Assembly: GCA_900552235.1 (NCBI GenBank)
Contig: URYZ01000005.1
Coordinates: forward strand, 1 to 36,184
Length of the DNA stretch: 36,184 bases
Origin: an uncultured Mycoplasmatota bacterium
GTDB lineage: Bacteria; Bacillota_I; Bacilli_A; RF39; UBA660
Reading direction: 5' to 3'
Position 1 is the stretch's first letter. Each line of letters starts with the position of its first letter. A model generated the notes under the pieces. That model searched no databases and was not told the origin of the DNA. It saw only the letters and a program-made list of their open reading frames with translations. Shown here piece after piece: positions 23,657 through 31,340 of this stretch. The position numbers and the translations under genes were made by a program.

Positions 23657-24451
23657 CTATAAAAATTTACATTTTTTACATAATTCATGAACTTTTTTAT
23701 TGTTTTTAAAACCATTTATCATTTCATTACACAATTTATTTTCTTTTAAAGATGAAAAATCATCTTTAAAAATATTTCCCAAATTTATTATGCCTAAAGT
23801 ATCTAAACAACATGGTACAATTGTACCATCTACTAAAATTCCAATATGTGTTATTAATCCATAACACTTTCCATTTTCATTATAACAATTATTATTCATA
23901 CTAGGCCATATAAATTCTTCTTCTTTATTTAAATAAATATTTTCTTTTAATTTATTATTTCTTTTTAAATCCTTCTTAGATAAAGATGTATTATATTTTT
24001 CATTTAATTTTTTTAATATTTCATCTGTTTCATTAGAATCAACCCATAATCTATAAGAAATATATGTGGTTTCTAAAGTATCTACTACTTCAAAAATATG
24101 ATTTAAATAATCATCAAGAGAAATATTATATTTCGTATTATAGCTATGAAGTGATATATTTAATTGCCTTATATTTTTATTGTTTTTTAATTTTTCAATT
24201 AGATAACCATTCGTTGTAATATTAACTTTATAAGATAAACTTGCTAAATTAATAAACTCATTAATTTTAGGGTGCATTAATGGTTCACCAAGAACATGAA
24301 AGTATAAATATTCAGTATGATTTTTTATTTTTTCTAAAATAATTTTAAACTCATCTTCACTCATAAATTTAAGTTTTCTTTGATTTTTAATACAAAAATC
24401 ACAACTTAAATTACAAGCATTTGTTATTTCAACATAAATTTTTTTATACAT
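23657..24451 (-). CDS. Radical SAM protein with SPASM-like C-terminal cysteines
   Basis: 264 residues. The radical SAM cluster motif CNLSCDFC (Cys13, 17, 20) is near the N-terminus, followed by FHVLGEPLMHP (GGEP-like SAM site) and ITTNGYLI. The C-terminal part has a set of cysteines (NNCYNENGKCYG, VPCCLDTLG, LCNEM, LCKKCKF) that would bind one or two auxiliary Fe-S clusters, as in SPASM/Twitch enzymes that modify peptides or other substrates. No precursor-peptide gene is visible nearby. It sits 22 bp after folD, with the folD terminator between them, so expression depends on read-through. Substrate unknown. Confidence 0.8.
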   Translation of the reverse strand: MYKKIYVEITNACNLSCDFCIKNQRKLKFMSEDEFKIILEKIKNHTEYLYFHVLGEPLMHPKINEFINLASLSYKVNITTNGYLIEKLKNNKNIRQLNISLHSYNTKYNISLDDYLNHIFEVVDTLETTYISYRLWVDSNETDEILKKLNEKYNTSLSKKDLKRNNKLKENIYLNKEEEFIWPSMNNNCYNENGKCYGLITHIGILVDGTIVPCCLDTLGIINLGNIFKDDFSSLKENKLCNEMINGFKNNKKVHELCKKCKFL

Positions 24452-24464
24452 AACTCTTTTTAAA

Positions 24465-24486
24465 AAGAAGAAATTACTTTCTTCTT
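24465..24486 (-). terminator. Terminator of folD
   Basis: AAGAAGAAA-GTAA-TTTCTTCTT stem followed by TTTAAAA; it overlaps the folD stop and partly the next gene's leader, so some read-through is likely. Confidence 0.65.
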
Positions 24487-25307
24487 AATTTATAAGCTTT
24501 GTAAACGTTACATCCTAGTTCTGCCACAGTCATTTGACCAACTCCTCCAGGAACTGGTGTTATATAACTTGCTTTTTTGCTAACATTTTCAAAGTCAACA
24601 TCTCCATATAGCTTATTATCTACTCTGTTCATACCAACATCTATTACTACTGCACCATCTTTTACCATATCTTCTGTTATAAGATCTTTTTTACCTACTG
24701 CCACAACTAAAATATCAGCCATTATTGTAAATTCTTTTAAATTAGATGTCTTTGAATGACAAATAGTAACTGTTGCATTATTATTAAGCATTAAACTTGC
24801 CATTGGTTTTCCAACTAAGTCGCTTCTTCCTACTACAACAACATTCTTTCCTGCAATATCAATATTATAATATTTTAATATATCTATTATTCCAAGTGGA
24901 GTACATGGCATCAAGCAATCAACATTATGTGTAAGCTTTCCAGCATTTACATCATTTAAACCATCAACATCCTTTAATGGATCCACTCTATTTTGAATAA
25001 GCTTTGTATTAAATTTACTAGGAAGCGGCATTTGTACTAAAATACCATCAACATTTGGATCTTCATTAAAACTATCAATTAAATCTAAAACTTCTTTTTC
25101 ACTAACATCTTCATCCAATTTTATATGGTAAAAATCATATCCTACTTTTTCAGCCATTTTTTGCTTTTGATTTACGTATACACAACTAGCAGGATCTTCC
25201 CCTATTTGAATTACAACAAGTCCCAATTTTCTTTCTAGTTTTTTTAACTCTTCTTTTAAGTTCTCTAGTATTTCTAACTTAACTTTTTTTCCATCTAAAA
25301 GTTCCAT
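24474..25307 (-). CDS. folD: Bifunctional methylene-THF dehydrogenase / methenyl-THF cyclohydrolase
   Basis: 277 residues from the ATG at 25305-25307. Another ATG two codons upstream sits only 3 bases from GAGAGG, so the second gives better spacing. FolD oxidises 5,10-methylene-THF and hydrolyses the product to 10-formyl-THF. Motifs: VIQIGEDPASCVYVNQKQK (Tyr and Lys of the active site), DGILVQMPLPSKF, PLKDVDGLN, MPCTPLGI, VVVGRSDLVGKPMASLM, TICHSKT, ITPVPGGVGQMTVAEL. It has its own promoter. Confidence 0.97.
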   Translation of the reverse strand: MELLDGKKVKLEILENLKEELKKLERKLGLVVIQIGEDPASCVYVNQKQKMAEKVGYDFYHIKLDEDVSEKEVLDLIDSFNEDPNVDGILVQMPLPSKFNTKLIQNRVDPLKDVDGLNDVNAGKLTHNVDCLMPCTPLGIIDILKYYNIDIAGKNVVVVGRSDLVGKPMASLMLNNNATVTICHSKTSNLKEFTIMADILVVAVGKKDLITEDMVKDGAVVIDVGMNRVDNKLYGDVDFENVSKKASYITPVPGGVGQMTVAELGCNVYKAYKLRRK

Positions 25308-25333
25308 AAACATCTTCCTCTCTTTTTTATAAT

Positions 25334-25362
25334 ATTATAACTATAAAATAGAAAAAATGCAA
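25334..25362 (-). promoter_or_regulatory. Promoter of folD
   Basis: TTGCAT (25357-25362), 17 bp, TATAAT (25334-25339). Confidence 0.65.
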
Positions 25363-25368
25363 TTACAA

Positions 25369-25755
25369 TTATTTAATCTCATTTATTGTTATTTCTTGTT
25401 CGACATTATCATAATTAGTTTCAACATTTAAAACTTTTGCGCTTAAATCTTTAGAAACTTCTATATCATATTTTATTAAATATAAAACATTTTCCCCATT
25501 TTTATATTTAAAAGCTATCGAAGTTGTTCCTTCTTTTAAAGGTTCTAACTTATAAATATATGTTTTTGTATTATCATCATTTGTAATTTGTTCTTCTTTT
25601 TTTAATTCAAATGTTTTATCAATATTTCCTTGATATTCCCACTTATATGAAGAATCTTCTCCTTTTAATGTTATATTAATTTCATAATTTTTTTTATTTC
25701 CACATCCCACAAGAAGAAATAAACATAATAGAATAATTAAATATATTTTTTTCAT
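25369..25755 (-). CDS. Small lipoprotein, possibly chagasin-like
   Basis: 128 residues. A lipoprotein signal peptide is clear: MKKIYLIILLCLFLLVGC, lipobox LVGC with Cys18 as the lipidated residue, so it sits on the outer face of the membrane. The mature part is about 110 residues of beta-strand character. EGTTSIAFKYKNGENV and the strand after it faintly recall the chagasin-type (I42) cysteine-protease inhibitor fold, but key loops cannot be confirmed. It is divergent from the DUF3298 gene across a 52-bp AT-rich gap with TATAAT boxes in both directions, so the two envelope proteins may be coregulated. Start supported by AGGAGG. Confidence 0.65.
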   Translation of the reverse strand: MKKIYLIILLCLFLLVGCGNKKNYEINITLKGEDSSYKWEYQGNIDKTFELKKEEQITNDDNTKTYIYKLEPLKEGTTSIAFKYKNGENVLYLIKYDIEVSKDLSAKVLNVETNYDNVEQEITINEIK

Positions 25756-25807
25756 AAATATCCTCCTTTTTATAATATTATTATATCATTTAATCATATA
25801 TTTTAAT

Positions 25808-26470
25808 ATGAAAAAGATTTTATTTATTTTAATTATATTGACAATTTTTGTTAATATCTATTTAATTTTTAGAAAAAGCAATGACTTATCAACAGTTTAT
25901 GTTAATAATAATGGTAATTTTAATAAAAAAACTGATAATTATGATATAAAAATTAATTATCCTCTTACAGGATATAAAAAATTAAATGAAGAAATTACAA
26001 AAATTGTTAATAAGTATATGAAAGATTTTAAAAACAATTTACCTAATAAAGATATCCAAGTTGATATGAAATATACTTTAATTATTGATTTCAAGGATTT
26101 TTATTATAACGATTATGTTTCTTTTGTTTTTTATATTGAATATTTTACTGGAGGCGCTCATCCTAATCACGAAATTGTTACAATTAATTATAATAAAAGA
26201 ACCAATAGTTTTATTAAAATAGAAAACCTTTTAGAAAAAAATAAAGATATTTTAGATATATTTTCTAAAATATCAAGAATAAATTTAATAAATAATCCTA
26301 AAATAACTGTAACAAGTATGATGTATGAAGGAACCAAACCTATTAAAGATAATTTTAAAAACTTTGTTTTTACAAAAGATGGAATCTTATTATTATTTAA
26401 TTATTATCAAGTTGCTCCATATTCACAAGGAGAATTTCAAATAATTGTTCCTTATAGTTATATTAAGTAA
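25808..26470 (+). CDS. DUF3298-type membrane-anchored protein
   Basis: 220 residues. N-terminal membrane anchor (residues 3-21), then an extracellular region matching the DUF4163/DUF3298 pair found in PdaC and RsiV-like proteins: a YPLTGYKKLNEEI strand-helix, then YIEYFTGGAHPNHE (TGGAHPN at 114-120), INYNKRTNS, LENLLEK-type segment, NFVFTKDGILLLFNYYQVAP and a closing FQIIVPYSYI. In some relatives this domain binds lysozyme or peptidoglycan-related ligands; no catalytic domain is attached here. No convincing ribosome binding site precedes the ATG. It is followed by a terminator shared with the convergent gene. Confidence 0.75.
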   Translation: MKKILFILIILTIFVNIYLIFRKSNDLSTVYVNNNGNFNKKTDNYDIKINYPLTGYKKLNEEITKIVNKYMKDFKNNLPNKDIQVDMKYTLIIDFKDFYYNDYVSFVFYIEYFTGGAHPNHEIVTINYNKRTNSFIKIENLLEKNKDILDIFSKISRINLINNPKITVTSMMYEGTKPIKDNFKNFVFTKDGILLLFNYYQVAPYSQGEFQIIVPYSYIK

Positions 26471-26489
26471 TATTTATTATAAATATATA

Positions 26490-26518
26490 AAAAGCAAACA
26501 CTTTTCATATTTGCTTTT
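26490..26518. terminator. Terminator between the DUF3298 gene and the 26540-26971 gene
   Basis: AAAAGCAAA and TTTGCTTTT form a 9-bp stem with an 11-base loop between convergent genes. Confidence 0.75.
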
Positions 26519-26539
26519 ACTTTTTACATCATAATATTT

Positions 26540-26971
26540 TTATCTGTGTTTTTGATTAGTTTGTTCTAATACTGATGCTTCCATTTCATCTGCTTTAGTT
26601 ATTACACTAGCCATTTCAGTTGAAGTTAACATTGGCTTGTCTTTTAAAAATTTTGCTAATAAACTAGGTGTTAAATTTTCCATAGCTTGTAATCTAAGTT
26701 CCATAGCGTAATTATCATTCAATAATTTTCTTTGAAATTTTAAAGCTTTATCAGCGTTGTTATCAAAAGTTACTTCTTCTATTATCTTTCCATCTCTAAA
26801 AAATACTATTTGAAAATTAGACCAAGCACCAAGACCATCATGAACAGTAAACTTAGTTTTAGCTATTAAATTATCATTTATAGCAACTACATTTTCCTTA
26901 CTTGAATTTAATATTGTACTTAAAGCACAAATTTTATAACAAGCATCATAATAATTTAAATTTATATTCAT
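26540..26971 (-). CDS. Unrecognised soluble protein
   Basis: 143 residues from the ATG at 26969-26971. AAAGGGATGATC, close to the full anti-SD complement, lies 6 bases before it; longer in-frame ATG starts (26992, 26983) would be leaderless or overlap this site. No membrane segment or signal is visible. An N-terminal half with beta character (TVHDGLGAWSNFQIVFFRDG) is followed by a helical part (about 75-143) rich in Glu, Met and Lys. I do not recognise a family. It has its own promoter and several TGCAC dyads upstream. Confidence 0.6.
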   Translation of the reverse strand: MNINLNYYDACYKICALSTILNSSKENVVAINDNLIAKTKFTVHDGLGAWSNFQIVFFRDGKIIEEVTFDNNADKALKFQRKLLNDNYAMELRLQAMENLTPSLLAKFLKDKPMLTSTEMASVITKADEMEASVLEQTNQKHR

Positions 26972-27000
26972 TTTTAAGATCATCCCTTTCATTTGTCTAC

Positions 27001-27029
27001 ATTATATCATATTTCATAGCAAAAGTAAA
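27001..27029 (-). promoter_or_regulatory. Promoter of the 26540-26971 gene
   Basis: TTTACT (27024-27029), 17 bp, TATAAT (27001-27006). Confidence 0.65.
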
Positions 27030-27187
27030 CAAAAATGCACAGTATATAGAAAATATTGGGCATTTTTTGTTTTTTTAGACAATTTTTGCACAGTTATAGT
27101 GCATTTTAGTATATAAATTCAAAAAATTTGAACTGATTATATCACTTTTTTCTTAATTCGTAAATACATTAGAAATATTAGAAAATA

Positions 27188-27400
27188 TTAAATTCCCAAA
27201 TGTATTTTAAAATATAAAGTGCACAGAAGTTGTGCACTTAACTTTGTAATTATACCACTGACAAAATCTTTAAAAACATCTCCCATAATGCCATAAAGTA
27301 CATTACCTTCTAATTCTTTATTTTTTTCTTCTATGGTAGATTGGCTTTTCAATTTTTGCATTTCAATTTCATGTTTATATTCCTTATCTTTCATTTCCAT
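27188..27400 (-). CDS. Small doubtful gene or gene fragment next to ssrA
   Basis: 70 residues, MEMKDKEYKHEIEMQKLKSQ then a charged coiled-coil-like stretch, then a more hydrophobic part (VLYGIMGDVFKDFVSGIITKL). It begins right after the ssrA terminator with only a weak purine-rich site, and a perfect hairpin (27217-27239) lies within its last codons, so the natural end may be earlier or the tail fused. It may be the leftover of an element inserted beside ssrA, a common integration site, but no attachment repeats or integrase are visible. Confidence 0.3.
   Translation of the reverse strand: MEMKDKEYKHEIEMQKLKSQSTIEEKNKELEGNVLYGIMGDVFKDFVSGIITKLSAQLLCTLYFKIHLGI
27217..27239. repeat. Perfect hairpin with TGCACA arms
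   Basis: AAGTGCACA and TGTGCACTT are exact complements around a 5-base loop. The T run after it on the minus strand is interrupted (TTTATATTTT), so it is either a weak terminator or an operator. Confidence 0.5.
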
Positions 27401-27417
27401 TTCTTAAATAACAAAAA

Positions 27418-27438
27418 AACTAGATAGTACTTCTAGTT
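27418..27438 (-). terminator. Terminator of ssrA
   Basis: AACTAGA pairs with TCTAGTT around a 7-base loop and is followed by a run of T on the minus strand. Confidence 0.8.
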
Positions 27439-27480
27439 AATATTTATTAATACTCGGAAAGTTCGAGTTTCCTATCAATT

Positions 27481-27822
27481 TGGTGGAGTTGAGGGGAATT
27501 GAACCCCTGTCCATAGGTAAACAAATTTAGACTTCTACAAGTTTAGTTGATAATAAAATTTCCTAACTAAAATAGTTACCAACAAACCTTATAGTTAGTT
27601 AGTCTTATAAAATTCGAAGTAATCCTAAGACAAAATCACTTTATATCCTGCTAAAATGAGCCTCTAATATCTTCCACAGGAAAGAAAATAGAAGAAGCGC
27701 TTTCATTATACTATGCGAAAGCTAATTGATTTCTGTTTCCAGTTATTTTTATTTTGGATTTAAAGCATACCTACTACTTGCCATCTAAACCATTTTACAA
27801 ATGTCGAACCCAAATCAACCCC
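27481..27822 (-). ncRNA. ssrA: Transfer-messenger RNA (tmRNA)
   Basis: About 342 bases. The 5' end GGGGTTGATTTGGGTTCGAC and the 3' end with the TTCAATTCCCCT arm, CAACTCCACCA, form the tRNA-like domain with CCA encoded. tmRNA rescues stalled ribosomes with SmpB. The tag reading frame resumes at GGA (27738-27740) and encodes GNRNQLAFA, then TAG (27711-27713); with the tRNA-borne Ala the tag is AGNRNQLAFA. An AFA end, rather than the usual LAA, is typical of Mollicutes tags. Consensus-like promoter upstream and terminator downstream. Confidence 0.97.
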
Positions 27823-27828
27823 AGGTAA

Positions 27829-27857
27829 ATTATAATACAAAATGCTTTTTTTGTCTA
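27829..27857 (-). promoter_or_regulatory. Promoter of ssrA
   Basis: TAGACA (27852-27857), 17 bp, TATAAT (27829-27834), seven bases before the first G of tmRNA. Confidence 0.8.
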
Positions 27858-27860
27858 TAC

Positions 27861-28346
27861 CTACTTACTTTGAATTATTCTTTTAAATTTGATATTACTA
27901 TTTTCAATATATTTGTCTAATAATTTACTTTTCTCTTTTGTTTCAACATATGCGGTTATTGCTAATGTTTTTTTGAAATCTTTAGTATAACCATCTGTTG
28001 TTAAATTATTTATTTTGTTTTTCATTAAAAACTCTCTTAATTCAATCATAGCTTCTTTATCATCCGATAAAATAACATTAACAAATAATCTGTCTTTAGA
28101 AAATTTATTACTTATATATATTGCTAAATAAGTTCCAAATCCACTTGCAATACTTATTATATACATTGTTAAATCTCCGCCTTCAGTAACAGCATCAATT
28201 AATTTATAAAATATTATTTGAGAAATTGCTACAGAAAGTCCTGCAAAAAAAGCTTTATTTTTTTGAATTAATAATGTTTTACTAGTGGATAAAACGTTAT
28301 CTATAATTTTAACAATAAATACCGATATAAGATTTAATATATTCAT
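27861..28346 (-). CDS. UPF0316 (DUF5698/DUF2179) membrane protein
   Basis: 161 residues from the ATG at 28344-28346, which follows AAAGGAGGAGT; a longer in-frame start lacks a site. Two or three membrane segments occupy about 5-80 (LISVFIVKIIDNVLS; FFAGLSVAISQIIFY; MYIISIASGFGTYLAIYISN), matching the UPF0316 pattern, and a cytoplasmic DUF2179-type ferredoxin-like domain follows (about 85-161). The role of the family is unknown. It ends 4 bp before the ssrA -35 element. Confidence 0.8.
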   Translation of the reverse strand: MNILNLISVFIVKIIDNVLSTSKTLLIQKNKAFFAGLSVAISQIIFYKLIDAVTEGGDLTMYIISIASGFGTYLAIYISNKFSKDRLFVNVILSDDKEAMIELREFLMKNKINNLTTDGYTKDFKKTLAITAYVETKEKSKLLDKYIENSNIKFKRIIQSK

Positions 28347-28391
28347 AAATACTCCTCCTTTTCGAAGTCTCAATTTTAACACAGTAAAAGA

Positions 28392-28423
28392 AAAAAATCA
28401 ATAACTATTTTTATTGATTTTTT
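28392..28423 (-). terminator. Terminator of the tandem paralogue pair
   Basis: A 13-bp perfect stem (AAAAAATCAATAA with its complement), 6-base loop, followed by T on the minus strand. Confidence 0.85.
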
Positions 28424-28893
28424 GCTCTTTCCCTTATGAATTTTACTGGTTCTTCTGTAACTTTACTTAATAAATCATTATTTATGTAATATTTTTCTTT
28501 ATTTTTTCTAAATCTGTAATCAAGAATATCTCTTACTTTTTTTAGGATGTCTTTATCATTTACATCATCCATATATACTTCAACATCCCTAATTTCTCCA
28601 AAATAATCCATATATCTTAGATTTTCATAATATAATTTAATTATATAACTTGCTTTTTCTACACTATAATCTTGTTTTATTAATTCATAAGCTCCTCTTT
28701 TTGAAGATTCACTTATTTTTTTTAAATATTCTTTATTTTCATCAGCAAAAGAACTTATTCTTTGTTCACCTTTTTTTGTTAATATTCCATCAGTTATTAT
28801 TTCTTGACTAAATCTATTAGCTTCAATTACCTTCTTATCAGTAAAATTTTTAATACGAGCTATTCCTTCAAATGTTGATAATTCTTTATTCAT
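28411..28893 (-). CDS. Unrecognised protein, second of a tandem paralogue pair
   Basis: 160 residues, no signal or membrane segment. It aligns along its length with its upstream neighbour: shared NRFSQEIITDG (about 27-37), a middle YIIKLYYENL / YFGEIRDVEVYM block (YIIKFYYESL / YLGELKDIEIYM in the partner) and a basic C-terminus (FIRERAKN). Its ribosome binding site AGGAGG is embedded in the last codons of the partner and the two overlap by 8 bp, so they are translationally coupled. I do not recognise the family. The basic end could mean nucleic-acid contact, but that is speculation. Confidence 0.6.
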   Translation of the reverse strand: MNKELSTFEGIARIKNFTDKKVIEANRFSQEIITDGILTKKGEQRISSFADENKEYLKKISESSKRGAYELIKQDYSVEKASYIIKLYYENLRYMDYFGEIRDVEVYMDDVNDKDILKKVRDILDYRFRKNKEKYYINNDLLSKVTEEPVKFIRERAKNQ

Positions 28894-29383
28894 TTTCTAT
28901 TCCTCCTATTTTCTTTACTTTTTTTCTAACATATGATAGTGGTCTTGTATTCATTCCATTCATAATCTTATGTTCTATATAATGATCACTACTTTTTTTA
29001 GTTATCTTATAATTTATTATATTTTTTATTTCTTTTAGAAGTTCCTTATTTCTAGGGTTTTCCATATATATTTCAATATCTTTTAATTCTCCTAAATAAT
29101 TATATTCTCCTAAACTTTCATAATAAAATTTTATTATATAGTTAGCATGTTTTATGTCGAAATCATGTCTTTTTACTTTAACATTACCACCTTTATTTTT
29201 TTCACTAACCTTTTTAAGGAGTTTATTTCTGTCACTAGCAAAATAGTCAATATTTGTTGTTGTCATATTTTCAATTTCACCATCAGTTATTATTTCTTGA
29301 CTAAATCTATTTATCATATTTATATCACTATAATTTTCAAAAGAAGTATTGCCTTCTAAGGTAAAAAATTTTACATTAACCAT
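28886..29383 (-). CDS. Unrecognised protein, first of a tandem paralogue pair
   Basis: 165 residues, soluble. Shares NRFSQEIITDG with the following gene and the same order of blocks, but overall identity looks only about one third, so the duplication is old. N-terminal part is short and variable; C-terminus basic (RPLSYVRKKVKKIGG). AAGGA lies about 10 bases before the ATG. Bounded upstream by the mreB terminator. Function unknown; two divergent copies side by side suggest a heteromer or two substrate forms. Confidence 0.6.
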   Translation of the reverse strand: MVNVKFFTLEGNTSFENYSDINMINRFSQEIITDGEIENMTTTNIDYFASDRNKLLKKVSEKNKGGNVKVKRHDFDIKHANYIIKFYYESLGEYNYLGELKDIEIYMENPRNKELLKEIKNIINYKITKKSSDHYIEHKIMNGMNTRPLSYVRKKVKKIGGIENE

Positions 29384-29428
29384 AATACCAATTCCTTGTA
29401 ATTAGCTATTATATAATTAAATAACAAA

Positions 29429-29462
29429 AAAATCAATAACACTTTATTATATTATTGATTTT
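29429..29462 (-). terminator. Terminator of the spoIIQ-like/mreB unit
   Basis: AAAATCAATAA and TTATTGATTTT, 11 bp, 12-base loop, T run on the minus strand. The stem sequence is the same as in the terminator at 28392-28423. Confidence 0.8.
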
Positions 29463-29474
29463 ATAAAAATATTC

Positions 29475-30464
29475 CTATTTGTCTATATAATGTAAATTAT
29501 CTAAAATTATACCGGTTCCTTCTGCTACACATATTAATGGATCATTTGCTATATAAACAGGAACATTTAATTTTTCTTGCATAAGTTCTGGAAGATTTTT
29601 AAGGAGTGCTCCGCCTCCTGTTAAAACAATACCTTTTTCTATTATGTCGGCAGAAAGTTCTGGTGGGGTTTGTTCTAAAACAACTTTTACCATATCTATT
29701 ATTTTGGTTATGCTTGGAGTTAAAGCTTCACAGACTTCATCACTTGATATAGTAATTGTTTTAGGTAAGCCTCCTACTAAATCACGCCCTTTTACATCTA
29801 TTTTTTCTTTTTTATTACCATTTTTAACTGTACCAATTTCTATTTTTATTCTTTCAGCTGTTTTTTCTCCAATTAATAGTTTATATTTGCTTTTTATGTA
29901 ATTTATTATTTCTTCATCAAAAGTATTACCCGCTGTTTTAATTGATGCGCTAGTTACAATATTGCCTAGAGATAAAACTGCTATATCCGTTGTCCCTCCG
30001 CCAATATCAACAACCATATTTCCAAGTGGTTTTGATATATCAAGTCCTGCTCCTATCGCAGCAACTTTGGGCTCTTCTTCAATGAAAACTCTTTTGGCTC
30101 CAGTTCTTTCAGCAGCATCTTTAATTGCTGATTTTTCAACTTCTGTTATATTAGCAGGACAGCATATTAAAATTCTCGGTTTAAACATACTTCCTTTTAT
30201 CTTAAGTTTACGAAGCAAATAATCAAGTAACATGCCTGTTATTTCAAAATCTGCTATTACACCATCTTTCATAGGTTTTATCACTTTAATTTTACCCGGA
30301 GTTCTACCTAGCATATCATTAGCTTCTTTCCCAAAAGCAATAGGACGCTTTGTATCTTCATCAATTACTACAACACTTGGTTCGCTAAGTACTATTCCTT
30401 GTCCTTTAACATATATTAAAATATTTACAGTTCCTAAGTCTATTCCTATATCTTTACTAAACAT
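29475..30464 (-). CDS. MreB/Mbl actin-like cell-shape protein
   Basis: 329 residues, standard length. Actin-fold nucleotide-binding motifs: GIDLGTVNILIYVKGQG (phosphate 1), MVVDIGGGTTDIAVLSLG (phosphate 2), VLTGGGALLKNLPELM (adenosine). It forms membrane-bound filaments that guide lateral cell-wall synthesis. Its start is 3 bp beyond the stop of the SpoIIQ-like gene, with GGAGAG inside that gene, so the two are cotranscribed. In Bacillus the copy in this neighbourhood is mbl; the context favours Mbl, but MreB, Mbl and MreBH cannot be separated by eye. Confidence 0.93.
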   Translation of the reverse strand: MFSKDIGIDLGTVNILIYVKGQGIVLSEPSVVVIDEDTKRPIAFGKEANDMLGRTPGKIKVIKPMKDGVIADFEITGMLLDYLLRKLKIKGSMFKPRILICCPANITEVEKSAIKDAAERTGAKRVFIEEEPKVAAIGAGLDISKPLGNMVVDIGGGTTDIAVLSLGNIVTSASIKTAGNTFDEEIINYIKSKYKLLIGEKTAERIKIEIGTVKNGNKKEKIDVKGRDLVGGLPKTITISSDEVCEALTPSITKIIDMVKVVLEQTPPELSADIIEKGIVLTGGGALLKNLPELMQEKLNVPVYIANDPLICVAEGTGIILDNLHYIDK

Positions 30465-30467
30465 ATT

Positions 30468-31103
30468 TTAAAACTCTCCAACTGTTTTTGTATAATACTT
30501 TTCAGGATTAACATAAACACCATTTATAACAAGTTCAAAATGTAAATGATTTTTAAGTTCACTATTAATTTCGTTAGTACCACTTGTACCAATAACATCA
30601 CCTTGTTTTATTTTATCATGTTCTTTAACAGCTACTTCACCAAGACTTTGGTATATACTAATTAACTTATCGTTATGTCTAACCTTTACTGTTTTTCCAA
30701 CGATATCATTATCTGTAACGGAAATAACTTCTCCTGATAAAATTGAAACAACTTTAAAAGTATCTTCTTTTACATAATCTACTCCTGTATTTTGCATATA
30801 AGTATTTTCATAATATATAATAGCGTTTTCTTGTGTTTTTTCATCATTTAAATCATAATAATATTTACCTATTGTAACTTTTTCATCATTATAAGGTCTA
30901 ATAATTGTATTATCATTCTCATTTATCGTAGGAATAGCATAATCTATTAACACTTCATACGATACATATGTCAAATTATTATCATCTTTATTTTCTACAA
31001 CCTTTAATGATTCATTTAATAAAACTCCAAATAATGCAAATAAAACTACTAACAATACATAAATACTTGGTAACACAAATGGTCTAAATTTTTTCCCTAA
31101 CAT
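30468..31103 (-). CDS. spoIIQ: SpoIIQ-like M23-type (LytM) membrane protein
   Basis: 211 residues. N-terminal membrane segment (about 9-29), then an extracellular region and a LytM domain (about 110-205): SILSGEVISV, VGKTVKVRHND, SIYQSLGEV, IKQGDVIGTSGT, HLHFEL (His186, His188) and GVYVNPEKYY. The first zinc motif HxxxD of active M23 peptidases is absent, as expected for degenerate SpoIIQ-type domains. SpoIIQ sits in the forespore membrane and pairs with SpoIIIAH during engulfment. Support: YQSL and the C-terminal pattern are SpoIIQ-like, the gene adjoins an mbl-type gene as in Bacillus, and spo0A is in the same window. A general M23 protein is the alternative. Its ribosome binding site lies in a hairpin (31111-31140). 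Confidence 0.7.
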   Translation of the reverse strand: MLGKKFRPFVLPSIYVLLVVLFALFGVLLNESLKVVENKDDNNLTYVSYEVLIDYAIPTINENDNTIIRPYNDEKVTIGKYYYDLNDEKTQENAIIYYENTYMQNTGVDYVKEDTFKVVSILSGEVISVTDNDIVGKTVKVRHNDKLISIYQSLGEVAVKEHDKIKQGDVIGTSGTNEINSELKNHLHFELVINGVYVNPEKYYTKTVGEF

Positions 31104-31110
31104 AAAATCA

Positions 31111-31140
31111 CCTCATTAAAAGTTTTACCAATTAATGAGG
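31111..31140 (-). promoter_or_regulatory. Hairpin enclosing the spoIIQ ribosome binding site
   Basis: CCTCATTAA and TTAATGAGG pair around a 12-base loop; the 3' arm contains the GAGG site, 8 bases before the ATG. The stem has no T run, so control of translation is more likely than termination. Confidence 0.5.
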
Positions 31141-31154
31141 TTTTATACATTTTT

Positions 31155-31340
31155 TTAAATTGATGTAAAATCAAATATAAAATTTGTTACTAAATATACT
31201 AATGACGTTATTAATAAAAGATAAAATAATCTTGCTTGAAACACTCTATTTTTTTTAAAAATACTATTAATATTAACAGCGTCAAGACCAATTATTACAA
31301 GGACTGTAACTATTAAATATACAATTAATTTAACTTTCAT
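31155..31340 (-). CDS. DUF1146 (YwzB-like) small membrane protein
   Basis: 61 residues, two membrane segments (about 5-21 and 39-57) joined by a basic loop with QARLFYLLL, the typical pattern of the DUF1146/YwzB family. Function unknown; in Bacillus ywzB lies near murAA in the atp-mbl region, fitting the order seen here. Its ATG overlaps the rpiB stop (TAATG). Confidence 0.7.
   Translation of the reverse strand: MKVKLIVYLIVTVLVIIGLDAVNINSIFKKNRVFQARLFYLLLITSLVYLVTNFIFDFTSI

Noticed and set aside
27400..27860. Integrated element at ssrA
   Set aside because: ssrA is a common integration site, but no integrase, no repeat of the ssrA 3' end and no phage genes are visible nearby.
29644..30471. 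Three plus-strand frames of 79-86 codons across mreB
   Set aside because: All lie antisense to the mreB/mbl gene with no start signals.
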